DNA of 64,000 bases from the NCBI GenBank assembly GCA_030180135.1, contig CM058230.1, forward strand, positions 18,353,082-18,417,081. The letters are read 5' to 3'. Below the pieces are notes generated by a model. That model saw only the letters and a program-made list of their open reading frames with translations, was not told the DNA's origin and ran no database searches. A program made the translations under genes and the position numbers. The first letter of the stretch is position 1. Each line of letters opens with the position of its first letter. Positions 33,670 to 44,655 of this stretch are shown here, piece after piece. The stretch is from Orychophragmus violaceus. Taxonomy: Eukaryota; Streptophyta; Magnoliopsida; Brassicales; Brassicaceae.

Positions 33670-34199
33670 CTTTTTGTGCAGCGGAATGAGGAGGTAATGG
33701 TCAGAGATCAGCAGAACCACCAAGAGATGGATCCTCCAAAGGCTCACACACGCACGCTCGGGAATTGGCTACTAGACCAGACAGAGAGGAGGCGCAGAGA
33801 GAGGCTAAGGGAGGCGCAGAGACTGAGAAGAATTAGAGAGCTTTAGGTCAAGTTTTATTCATTAAAACTCCCTTTAGTTCTCATGGGCTTTTTGGGCCCA
33901 ATTCTCAGTTCTGATTAAATCCCATGGATTTAATCAGGCCCTTTAGTCTCTCTAAGCACAGTAAATGCCTAGCACTTTTACCGTACTTCTGCTAAACCGT
34001 TCCTTCGTATTTTCCCGTTAGCTTAGGCGTGTGACCCATATGGGATCATATAATAAAGGCAATAAGTCCAAGACTTATAGATCATGAGCGGACTCTAGCA
34101 AGCCATCATGACCCCCAGTATTATATGACTTATGTCTGATCATTGACATACTCTTACGTTCTAGAGACAGTACAGAGATTACTGGACATAATTCCAACA
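33563..34199 (-). repeat. Copia B 5' LTR
   Basis: 637 bp. Includes the inverted repeat CTGATTAAATCC / GGATTTAATCAG at 33911-33937, one arm of which is missing in the 3' LTR. Confidence 0.95.
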
Positions 34200-34204
34200 G
34201 TATG

Positions 34205-37200
34205 ATGTTGGCTACCATGAACTCGGACTTGAAGAGTCAATACGAGAACGTGGAGTCGCCAATAGAGATGATCACCAGCCTGAAACTGAAGTTTTAGGAT
34301 CAGGCACGAGTTGAGAGATACCAGATGGTTAAGTCTCTCATTGGGTGCAAGCTACCAAAGGATTCTCCAGTGAGTCCTCATGTCATTAAAATGATGGGTT
34401 ACATTGATAACCTGGGGAAACTGGATTGTCCTGTTAGCCTAGAGTTGGCTACTGAGATCATTTTGCAGTCACTGCCGTCAAGCTATGATAAGTTTACAAA
34501 GAGCTATATCAAGAAAGGCTTAACGAAGACGTTGACTGAGCTGCATGGCATGCTCAAGACAGCAGAGCAAAACATCATAAAGGGTAAAAGATTTGAGAAA
34601 TCTTGTATAGACAAGGGTGGAGGCAAGGCCGTTCAGATTTGGAATCGGGATAAGCATGTGTCATCCTTTAAGCCCAAGTCAGGCCCAACTGATGTTGGTA
34701 AATGCTGCTACTGTAAAGAGTTTGGGCATTGGAAGAGAAATTGCATTAAATTCTTGGAAGATTCACAAGAGATGGAGAAGATGTATGGGACTTCTTTTTC
34801 AGGTATTGTGTTATTATTTCAAGTTCTACGTGAGTATTGGATACTAGTTGTGGTACTGATATTTTGAAACATGCAGGACCTACGCAACAGTAGAACGTTG
34901 GAGAAAGGACAAGTGGAACTGCGCGTCTGGAATGAAGCAATGGTTGCTGCATTAGCCATAGAAATTCTCCACTTGTAGGAGCCTTTCAAGCTTGGTTTTA
35001 GAAATTAAGTAATTGCCACCATGTACTTGCTATATGCAAAGATGTCTTTCATTTTCTTGTTAGAATTTGGATGTTTTTCATTTTGATAAAAGACAAGTTT
35101 TGTTCTTTAGATCTAAATGAAATATTCTATGGTAGCACCCCGTTTAGAATGGGTTTTATATCTTAAACCAGCGTGAGTTTGAATATAACATAAATACTAA
35201 AAGTTTGAGTCTGATGACTCGAACCAGTCTTTCCTTGGCATAGTCGTTTTGGCCACATAGAAGTGAAGCAAATTCAGAAGTTCCATTGTTATGGGCTTTT
35301 GGGCTCATTTGATTATAGAACCAATATGATATATGAATTCTGCTTACTGGGCCAAATGACTAAGGCTTCTTTAGCTGAGCTAAAGAAAACGGCCAGATGC
35401 TTATTGGGCCTTCCTCATACTGATGTATGTGGCCCGGTGAGCATTAGTACCAGAGGAAATCTTCTGTACTTCATCAACTTCATTGATGACTTCAGTAAGC
35501 ATGGCTGTGTTCGTCTGATGAGACACAAGTCGGAATCTTTTGAAATGGTCAAAGGAGTTCCACAATGAAGTATAGAATAAACTTGACAGAAGTATTGAAA
35601 ATCCTCGATTGGATCGCGGAGGAGAATACTTAAGTCAGGAAATAAGTGATCATGTAAATGAGTGTGAAGTTGTTTCACGACTCAATTCTTCTGAAAACCT
35701 GGATGGTGCTTCTGAGAAAAGTTATCGGGCCTTATTGGATATGTTCCGATCGATGATGAGTCACACGAATTTTCCAAAATCCTTTGAGAATACGCTCTAA
35801 AATGTCTGTGTTTGCGCAGAAAAGGGTTTCAATCAGAATCAATTGAAAGACACCACATTGGATGTGGACTGGAAGTTTTTTCAAGTATGTTGTTTCTGAT
35901 AATTTGGGGATGATAGCTAACAAGCTTGAGCCCAAATCTGATAAGTTCTACCTCGCTGGTTGTCCTAGGGAAACCGAGGCTTATTACTTTTATAACCAAT
36001 CCGAGAACAAAATTTTGTTGTCCGGAACTGTGTCTTTTGAGAAAGATTATACTTTCCAATAAGAACAGTGGGAGTACAAGTACACATCGAAGAAATTCGA
36101 TAAACACAGGAGGCTGCTCAACCTGTTGAGGGAGAGCAGCAGTGAGATCTACAAAGTACTGTAGGACCTACACCTGTGGAGCCTGAAGTTCGCAGATCCG
36201 AATGGATCCGTCACTAACCCGAGAGTGATTTCTCGTAACCGATTGCCGTGATCTTTTGATTATTGAAAAGTGACGAGCCTGCGAAATTCAAGAAGCGATG
36301 GTGAGCCCCAACTCCGAAAAATTTGCTAGGTATGCATGTTAGCTTCACTGATCTATTTCTGGATTGAAGCAAACATCTTGGAGTTAGAATCAACATTCTG
36401 ATAAAGTGGTCAAAAGTTTTGACTTGATCAGGAACGAAATGAAACCATGCGTTTATAAGTAGACTAGTGGGAGCGTAGTTGCATTTCTCGTTCTGTATGT
36501 AGATGACATACTCATTCTCATAAACGACGTTCCGTCGCTTAAGTCTCATGAGACTTGGGTCGGAAGTCATTTTCATCAAAAGACATGGGAGAAGCCGCGT
36601 GAATTCTTGGAATAAGAATCTATTGATATAGATTGGGTAGGCTAATTGGATCGTGTCAAGATCCTTATGTTTATAAGGTAATGGACTGTTCCAATATGCA
36701 TGATTCCAAGAATGGCTTCATACCAAAGGTCTTATGGCAATGATCTTAGCAAGACGAAGTGTCTTGGACACTGGCTGAGCTAGTATGTATGAGTGTGATT
36801 CCTCATGCTTTTGCAATGGAATCCATCATGAATGCCATAATTTACACTCATCCAGATGCAGCTTACGCATTACGAGTAGATACCAAGATGTTCCGGTAAA
36901 ATTCACTGAACAGTTGCCAGAAATATCCCAAGTGTTTGAGGAACACTAAGGATAGGTTCGTGGTGAACTGAGGAAGTGACGAACCAGTTGAGAGTAGTTA
37001 GACGGACAAAGACGATTTTCGGTTCCCACTTGGCTATGTCTCTTTGTCTGAATAACGGTACTATCTGTTGGAAGGGCTCCAAGCAGAGAACCGTAGAATA
37101 GTGCTTTTATCTGAATGGCGGTGTGGTTTTTTGGAATTGTTTCAAGCAAAAACATCGCAGTCTCTCCCACAACCTAAGCACGGGATTTATTATGTTGTTG

Positions 37201-37226
37201 TAGGTATTAGATATCTGAAGAGATGA
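34205..37226 (+). pseudogene. Copia A gag-pol, remainder (dead)
   Basis: Continues the interrupted gag (LATMNSDLKSQYENVESPIE), with a stop near 34295, an open stretch 34325-34867 and a knuckle CCYCKEFGHWKRNC. Protease is lost. Integrase pieces (HTDVCGPVSISTRG, SFDYRTN) are at 35263-35800 and an RT piece (YVDDILI-like) near 36490. An approximately 370-bp segment of RT corresponding to Copia C 60361-60730, including the first catalytic Asp region, is deleted at the TCCGAAAAATTT junction near 36310-36325. Many stops and frameshifts. Copia D has the same deletion. Confidence 0.85.
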
Positions 37227-38057
37227 TCTTGATTCTAGTGGGAGTTATTTTAGTTATGTTATAATCTTTACATAGACATGCTATGGCAATGTTTGTGTAA
37301 GTTAAAACTGACATCGGTATTATTTAATTATTGGATGATTAAATAATGATCCCAAAGTATTTTATGTTCATCTTATAAGTCATCAAGTTGAGGACTTGAT
37401 CATGAAACCCTATAAGTAAAAGATGACATAAATTATGATTGTCCCTAGTCGAGGTTGTTGAAGTGGGACACCAACAACCGCACGAGACTAGCATGTGAGG
37501 TGACTGTTGGACTAAGTTTCATGGAGTCAATGATATGATTATCACAGTCAAACACATAGATATATGTTGATGAACATATGATCGGACGTGACCCGCTAAT
37601 GAGAACTCTACAGGATAGTTATATCAGTGTCATGAGAGGTTCTCATTACGACTATAGAGTATAGTCCTTAGACCTGAGTTCATCATGCTTCCTAGCATAT
37701 GAATTGGTGCACTTTGACCTTGTCAAACGTCGATCCGTAAATGGCGGCTATAAAGGCATTGCTTAGGTGTATCATGAAGTGTGTGAAGGAACAAGGATGG
37801 AACAAGATGGGATTTATCCCTCCTATATAGCAGGAGATAAATATCTCAGGGCCCATCGAAGATTTGATACTGAGAAAATGCATGGCCGTGCTCAAACGAG
37901 GTGATTGTCAGTCGTTTGTTTTATCAGTATAGATCAGGAGTTCGATGAACATGATATTGGCTATAATAAGGATGACACAGTCTCTTGCCTTATGCCATAT
38001 CGAGATATAGAGACGAAGGGATTATAGGAATAGGTGATTCCAGTACAAGTGGGAGAT
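37227..38057 (+). other. Copia A 3' noncoding region and purine tract
   Basis: Strongly similar to the 3' region of Copia C. Contains GACTATAGAGTATAGTC at 37650-37666 and the stem CTCCT..AGGAG at 37820-37836. The purine tract AAGTGGGAGAT ends at 38057. Confidence 0.8.
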
Positions 38058-38757
38058 TGTTGGGATTATGTCCTGAAATCACATTGTACTTACTCTAACG
38101 ATAGTTGTGTGTCGAGATCAGACATGTTGTATGATACTGGGCGGTTGCAATGTTTTGCTAGAAGCCTCTTGCAGTCTGTAAGTTGTAGACTTACTACCAG
38201 TATTATATGATCCTATAGGGTCACACACCTAAGCAATCTGGAAGCATATATATGGGAATGATCATCATGGTGGTGATCAAGATGATGTGTATTGGATACA
38301 TATCAATATCGATTAAAGAGAGGTGTGTCGATCGACACAGTAGGTGTATCGATCGACACGGGGTCGATTCCGAAACTGATGTTTCGGTTTATGACTTAGA
38401 CTTTTTCGGTTAAACCCAAAAAGATGGCTTAGTCATAACAGGTCGTATATATAGGCTTATATGATCGACCTGGAAAAAATGAAGCGGTTCAGTTTTCTTG
38501 ATCAGAGAAAGCAGAAAACTCTCTCTTCGATTTCCAGATCCGGCACTAGCATCCCGACTTTCTAGGTTGTGTGCGTGTGGACTACGATAGAGACGAGGCA
38601 TCTGAATCGCTCCTGATCTCGTCTTACCATTCATTCCGCTGCCAGAACAAGGTAAACGCGAGATCCATGATTCAATAACACAAACCCTTAGATCCTAGGC
38701 TCGGAATTCAGACTTAGGGTTGCCTAATCGGATTAGGAACTGCTAGGAATTCCATCA
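38058..38757 (+). repeat. Copia A 3' LTR
   Basis: 700 bp, same as 24711-25405 apart from about seven substitutions and a 5-bp indel. Here the TGTCGATCGACAC arm pair near 38325-38358 is complete. Confidence 0.95.
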
Positions 38758-41249
38758 CAATTGTTGATACATGGGACGAGCTTAAACACGAGGCAGATGA
38801 GTACTTTCATAAGTTTCTCACTTATAAAATGACAGATTTCGAAAACATAAGTGAAGAAGAGTTACATCTACTGTTGGGTTTCGAATGTGGAGATCAAGAC
38901 AAGGAGCTCTTGACGCAAACAGCGACCGAGGATGAGATTAACAAAGTGTTGTTTGTGATGGCCTCTAACAAGTCACCCGGCCCGGATGGATACTCATGCG
39001 AGTTCTATAAATCTTCGTGGTCGATAACAGGGAATGAATTTGTGCGAGCAGTTCAATCCTTTTTCGATTATGGGCTGCTACCGAAAGGAATAAACTCAAC
39101 AATTTTAGCACTGATTCCAAAGAAAGAGGAGGCAACTCACATCAAGGATTATAGGCCAATATCCTATTGCAATGTTATCTATAAGGTAATCTCGAAAATC
39201 ATAGCCAATCGTCTTAAATAGCTTCCTAAGTTCATCTCTCCGAACCAATCGGCTTTTGTGAAAGATAGGCTACTAATGGAGAATGTATTGCTGGCTTCTG
39301 AGCTAGTGAAGAGCTACCACAAAGATAATATCACCTCTCGATGTGCCGTAAAAATCGATATATCGAAAGCTTTCAACTCAGTACAATGGACATTTGTGCT
39401 CAACATCCTCTCGGCTCTCAAGGTCCCAGAAAAGTTTATTATATGGATCAAGAGGTGTATCACTTTGTCCAATTTCTCGGTACAAGTGAATGGGGAACTT
39501 GCGGGTTATTTCAACAGTGAAAGGGGGCTTCGTCAAGGATGCTCTCTCTCACCTTATCTCTTTGTGATTTGTATGCAAGTTTTGTCCAAGTTGATAGACA
39601 AGGCAACATTGAATAGAGAAATAGGGTACCATCCATACTGTCATGCTCTGCAGCTTACACACTTGTGTTTCGCTGACGATTTGCTAATATTTGCTTATGG
39701 GAAATATAAATCGATTGAAGGTATCTTGCAAGTTTTCAAGCGGTTTGCAAGTATATCAGGTCTGAATATTAGTATTGAAAAATCAACCATCTATATGGCA
39801 GGAGTATCTGCAGAAGACAAGGAAAAAATCATGGACCAGTTTACCTTCGGTTCTGGCTCACTTCCGGTGAGGTATTTGGGATTACCTTTGATGACTAAAA
39901 GGATGAGTGTTAATGATTATACGCCACTGATTGAAAATATCCGGTCCAGAATTAGTTCGTGGACGGCACGTCATCTATCTTTTGCAGGGAGATTGCAATT
40001 CATCAGCTTAGTTATCCACAGCTTAACCAATTTTTGGATCTCCGCTTTCCGGCTTCCAAAATCATGTATCAAAGAAATAGACATATTATATGCTGCATTC
40101 TTATGGTCGGATCCTGCGTTGAATTCAAGCAAAGCAAAAGTCTCTTGGTCATAGGTATTAAAACCCAAAGAAGAAGGTGGTTTGGGGCTCAAATCGATTG
40201 AGGAGGCGAATGACGTTAGTTGTCTGAAGCTCATCTGGCGATTTTTATCTCAGCCGGATTCGTTATGGGCAAGGTGGATCCAAAAACATCTGATCAAAAA
40301 AGCCTCTTTCTGGTCATTAAGAGAGAAAAGCACACTTGGATCTTGGATGTGGAGAAAGATGCTTAAGTATCGAACTCTAGCTGCTTCTTTCACTAAGGTG
40401 AACGTCCAAAGTGGAGCAAACACATCCTTTTGGTACGACGTTTGGTCGCCACTAGGAAGACTGATAGACCTGGCGGGAGTTTGGGGATGTATTGACATGA
40501 GAATTAGTTTAAATGCAACAGTGGAGACAGCAGTTCAGTGCCGTAGAAGAAGAAGAAGAAGGCATCGACTGGAGGCTCTTAATCAGATTGAAAATGAATT
40601 GCAGTGGATAAGGGAGAAAGGTCTTACTGAAGAACAAGACATCAGACTTTGGAGAACACATGGTAATGCTTATAGACTACACTTTTCAACAAAAGAGACA
40701 TGGAAGCTCACCCGACAAGACCATTTTCGAGTTCAGTGGTCAAAGAGCATTTGGTTTGATTTTGCTACTCCAAAATTCAGTATCATGGCTTGGCTAGCGG
40801 TTCGGAACAGACTCTCAACGGGAGAGAGAATGGTCCAATGGAATGCAAGTCTGGACCCTACTTGTATCATCTGCCACTCTCACGTCGAAACCCGTGATCA
40901 CCTATTTTTTCTCTGTTCATACACAGAGGAGGTGTGGAAAACTTTGGCGACAAGATTGTTTGGAGCTAAATACACTTCAAATTGGGACGGTCTACTTCAG
41001 GTTCTGGCTGATACGTCGCAAGATAGAACTCAACTCTTCCTCTGCAGATACCTATTTCAAGCTTCCATACACTCTCTATGGAGAGAACGTAATGCAAGAA
41101 AACATGGCGAGTCTTCTCTTCTTGCGGCTGCTATGATTAAAGCTATTGACAAATTGATTTGAAACATGATTTCATCTCTTACGGGAATGGGTGTTACTAA
41201 ATACTCTGCAACAATGCAGTGGTGGTTTCGTTCTCAAGAAGCTATGTGA
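38758..41249 (+). pseudogene. LINE 2 ORF2, 3' part (reverse transcriptase)
   Basis: Resumes after the CAATT duplication. It is open from 38829 to 39218 with ASNKSPGPDGYSCEFYK and DYRPISYCNVIYK, a TAG after NRLK, open again 39258-40154 with KIDISKAFNSVQW, RGLRQGCSLSP and FADD (near 39668), then TAG (40153), then 40182-41162 with a zf-RVT-like end. The final frame stop is at 41247-41249. Only three or four disabling changes, so it is better preserved than LINE 1. Confidence 0.9.
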
Positions 41250-41351
41250 TTTTCGAATAGATAGATCACTCTTTGCTTAAGTTAAGCAAAGCTTTGTAAA
41301 AAATGATTTTTATTTTTGAGTAAATTTAACATATATTCAAAAAAAAAAAAA

Positions 41352-41364
41352 TTATTCATAATAT
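41352..41364. repeat. Target-site duplication of LINE 2, right copy
   Basis: TTATTCATAATAT after the poly(A) tract, identical to 21983-21995. Confidence 0.9.
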
Positions 41365-41408
41365 TTTTAATTTATTTTTTCTTATCATAATCAAATCTTA
41401 CATTACAC

Positions 41409-41453
<45 letters not shown>

Positions 41454-42054
41454 AAAACGATTTAAAGCACAAAATAAATAAGAATACACGATTTATAAAT
41501 AGTTTCATTCCTAACGTGAGAAACACCTTTACTTTTTGGCCCTAAAAAAGGAAATATTTTGAAATAGAGCACATGCTTGATGATATGCTCCTAACAAAAT
41601 AGTTTCCAATCAGATTCCTGAAGATCCTATAACTGTGCTGGCAATCCACATTTTCTTTTCAAATTCAAACCAAATTACTGGCTTAACTATATTTTGGTAT
41701 ACAAATCTTTTCGAGAGTAGAACGAGCTGTTAGTTTTTCTATATCAAAGTTTTTTTTAGCTTTTAGCTCTTTGCTTCAAAAAGACTTCCCTCGTCTCTCT
41801 TTATGTCTCGTTTCTTCACCACTCTTTTCAAATTTTCTTGCGTTTATGTGTTCCTTTATTTCCTTGTGTGTGTGTAGGACATTCAGTTGATAAATGAATA
41901 AAGAAATTCACTAGTGGGAATGATTATAAATGGCTTGTGACGTCATTGAAAATGCTTAATTGGTTATTTTGAAGATCTTCACAGCGCGACACATATGTAA
42001 CTAAATTATTGCTTCTACACAATCTAGATTCTCTAAAAAATAAAAGTGGATAGA
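41365..42054. other. Intergenic DNA with (TA)n microsatellite
   Basis: A pure TA run at about 41411-41451. The rest has no recognisable gene. Confidence 0.6.
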
Positions 42055-42067
42055 GGATTGGGGAGTT

Positions 42068-42749
42068 GCGCGGTTCCAAATTGTTGGTGGTTCGTGTAGG
42101 TTTTTACATTCGGGTGATGTTAGTTGTGGGATGTCAGGTTTGGTGGCTGTAGGTCTTTTGGGCAAGCGGGTGCAGGCGTGTCATTTGTGCAGGTGTGTCG
42201 TTTGGGTTAGATTAATATCCGATCTTCTCTTATCCCGTGTCTCTTAAAATTGTATTCTTTCCTCCGCGTTCTAGATTAGTAGATCCTTTCTTAAGTCTGC
42301 TCTAGTCTCCGCTTGTAAGGCTACCCCGGTTGTGGGGATGCATAGCTCAAGCTTTAGTTTTCTTAGGTGAAGTTTAGGTGGATAGGTCTTAGAGTCTCGA
42401 GTGTGTTTTCCTGGTTTTCTTAATCGGTTATTGGGTTTATTTGCGGTTCATCCGCTTTGCTGCTCTCCGTGTCTTCCGTGGTCTACTTGTCTCCTCCAGG
42501 TTCAGGCTTCCGAATTAGCCCCGACTATAGTTTTTTCGGTTGTAATTGTTTGCATTTGTGTATAATTCTGTTTGGTTTCCAGAAGTGAATATTCTGGCTA
42601 GGGCTTCCCTCATTCCTTTAGGCTTTGTTTCTCGAATCTCGTTCGGACTTTGTTTTCGATTTATTTTGGCTTTGAATCCGGTTTGTTCCGGCTATGATCT
42701 CTGTCTTGTATTCGACTTTGTTTAATATAAGGTCATTCAGACGAAAAAA
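42068..42749 (+). mobile_element. Short retroposon, probably a 5'-truncated LINE 3' end (682 bp)
   Basis: Flanked by GGATTGGGGAGTT (42055-42067) and GGATTCGGGAGTT (42750-42762), 12 of 13 identical, and ending in CAGACGAAAAAA. A 3' A-tract plus a 13-bp duplication indicates target-primed retrotransposition. The interior is T/G-rich noncoding sequence without an RT motif, so it would be a 3' UTR fragment of a larger LINE or a SINE-like unit. I saw no convincing pol III box pair. Confidence 0.6.
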
Positions 42750-42762
42750 GGATTCGGGAGTT

Positions 42763-43256
42763 ATAGTGCCTTAACTATCATTACATATAAATGCGTTTGT
42801 TAGATTCACACTAGCAAGTCGAAGACCCGCAAGGCCCCTCTGTCTTTTCTTTCTAGCTTAACCCATTTACACACTTGTGTTCACATTCCTAGATTTACCT
42901 TTTCCACAGATTCCGGAACTGCTGAGGCCTACAAACCATACTTTTCGTACGGTCTGGCAGATCTTCCCAAAGCCAAAAATCAAACGACGCAGTTTATGGT
43001 CTGTTTGACTAGTATGAATATGATACCTCGTTCAACAAAAGACCAGCTACATATAACAGCTTATGAGATTTCATACAGGCGCACTTAACTATGCAGAAAT
43101 GTATCATAGCCTTTAAGAAATTCATTATTCAAAACGAGAGAAGATTTCGTTACCAAACATTTAGGCCAGAACAACAAAGGCTGTGTTTTTTTTTTATATA
43201 TATATGTTACAGCAACAACTAGCAAGTGACTTCCATAAGAGCAGAGATGTACTCTG
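42763..43256. other. 3' flank of the parvulin gene
   Basis: Intergenic sequence and probable 3' UTR of the minus-strand gene. No ORF of interest. Confidence 0.5.
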
Positions 43257-44170
43257 TCAGTTCTTCCTTCCTTCCGCCAATATGATGTGGTATCCGTGCC
43301 TGCAATCACCTCACAATCACATTCATCATCTCAGCTTAATCAAAACGAAACAAAAATCTCAGATTTAGGCTTGAAGAAAGAAGAGAGAGGATGTTGACAT
43401 ACGTGGATTTGAAAGGTGCGCTAGTGACTCCAACAGGTGTGTTGAAGGCAACATCTTGGAACGGACCTGCCATCTTCCCCCTTGGGAACCATCCAAGATC
43501 TCCTCCTTTTTTCCCTGATGGGCACTCCGAGTACTCTGCTGCAATCTGAGATAGTTCCATGCAAACAAATCATGTTGAGATTCTCCACCACTATTTACTA
43601 CACACACACACATCTATGCACATTAAGCTAAGTCTAAAACTGAAAGTTGCAGTTCTCGATATATCAATGAACTATGAGGTGTGGGTTTTCAGCTGTTATG
43701 AACATATCACAGCTAGAGACGGAGAAACAAAAGTACTTGCACTATCTCAGGTTGGATGTTTCAACTCATAAACAACAACAAAAAGGAAGCAAATTTTAGG
43801 AATTTTCACCTTTGCAAACTCAGCAGGAGGAACCTTGTCTCCGTTGCTTAACCAACCGTCCTGCAACTTTTTGTAGGCCTCGTTGATCTTTCCTTGCTTT
43901 TCGCACAGAACATGTCTCGCTGAAGAAGAAAACCATTGCAGTGTTGACACCATTAATATGCTAGTTTACTACAAATGTCTCAAGTTGTATAAAAACATAT
44001 ATACAAAGAGACATAAATGAATTGAAAAAACACATACCTTTAACATAAGTGCATGTCCCAAGACCATCAGCGGCCTTTCCTGCTTTGCCTTTACCCTTGG
44101 AGGGCGCTTCATCACTGCCACTCGCTTGCTTTCCCTTACCCTTCCCACCAGCTTTTGCGTCCTTGCCCAT
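43257..44170 (-). CDS. Parvulin-type peptidyl-prolyl isomerase, PIN4/Par14 class (142 aa)
   Basis: Four coding exons: 44170-44038, 43919-43810, 43545-43403 and 43299-43257, all with GT-AG introns and frame kept (429 nt in total). The protein has a Lys/Gly-rich N-terminus (1-36), as in human PIN4/Par14, then one rotamase domain (about 43-140) with ARHVLCE (45-51), CPSGKKGGDLGWF (99-111) and STHGYHII (128-135). It isomerises X-Pro bonds. It lacks the basic phosphate-binding loop of Pin1, so no phospho-Ser preference is expected. A 345-nt intron is likely in the 5' UTR (44518-44174). It appears to be the orthologue of Arabidopsis At1g26550, from the same chromosomal block as the CLE9 cluster. 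Intact. Confidence 0.94.
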
Positions 44171-44602
44171 CAACTAAACAACCCAGTATTAGCTTTATTC
44201 TCATCATCAGACTTCAGGGTGCTAACATAACTAAAACCCTAAAAGCCCCTAAACCCTGAAACAAATGCAGGTGATTTGGAATCTAACTGGCAAACGTGAG
44301 AAGTGCTTAAAAGAGCGGACTTTGAGGCATTGAATCAAAGCTCAGATCCATTCAAATTCAGAATGATCACATCACAACAAGATTTCAGATTAATAACAAA
44401 GCCCATCCAGAATAATAATTCACAAGAGCTATCTCTTGAAACAAAAGACCATGAAAAGTTGATTGAAATATGACAAGTCAATAAATTTTACAAGGAGAGC
44501 AGAAGACGAGGACTTTACCTCTCAGGTTCTTCTCTTTCAGATTGAACGATCGAGCAAAGAGTGAGAGAGCGATTTGTTTGATAATTTCTTTGTTTATTGA
44601 TG

Positions 44603-44615
44603 TGGGCTCGGCCCA
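44603..44615 (-). promoter_or_regulatory. Double site II-like element of the parvulin promoter
   Basis: TGGGCTCGGCCCA is an inverted pair of TGGGCY motifs. Such site II elements bind TCP factors and are typical of constitutively expressed growth genes. It lies just upstream of the predicted first exon (about 44519-44590). Confidence 0.45.
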
Positions 44616-44655
44616 TTTACGAGGCTCCGGATTCGGATCTTTATTCCACAGTTTA

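Larger units (their letters stand above)
27081..34199 (-). mobile_element. Copia B: intact LTR retrotransposon nested in Copia A gag
   Basis: Minus-strand element of 7.1 kb. 3' LTR 27081-27701, 5' LTR 33563-34199. Flanking 5-bp duplication GTCTG (27076-27080) and GTATG (34200-34204), one mismatch. The LTRs differ by about one substitution, a 1-bp indel and one 16-bp indel (hand count), so the insertion is very young. It carries an uninterrupted gag-pol of 1325 codons, iMet primer-binding site and purine tract, so it may still be able to move. Confidence 0.96.
24711..38757 (+). mobile_element. Copia A: LTR retrotransposon, degraded pol, containing Copia B
   Basis: LTRs 24711-25405 and 38058-38757, both TG..CA, flanked by CAATT (24706-24710 and 38758-38762). 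The primer-binding site is complementary to initiator Met-tRNA (25407-25419). A purine-rich tract AAGTGGGAGAT lies at 38047-38057. By eye the LTRs differ at about seven bases plus one 5-bp indel, so insertion is fairly recent, although the interior is full of stops and lacks part of RT. It must have moved with proteins supplied in trans. Without B it is about 6.9 kb. Confidence 0.95.
21996..41351 (+). mobile_element. LINE 2: L1-type element, split by nested Copia A/B
   Basis: Same family and layout as LINE 1. Removing the 14-kb Copia insertion leaves about 5.3 kb, the same length as LINE 1. It is bounded by a 13-bp duplication and ends with a poly(A) tract at 41340-41351. The Copia A insertion lies between the endonuclease and RT regions of ORF2, with its own 5-bp duplication CAATT. 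Confidence 0.93.

Noticed and set aside
41411..41451. Long TA run as a matrix-attachment or origin-like site
   Set aside because: A plain (TA)n microsatellite next to a LINE insertion point. Nothing else supports a function.
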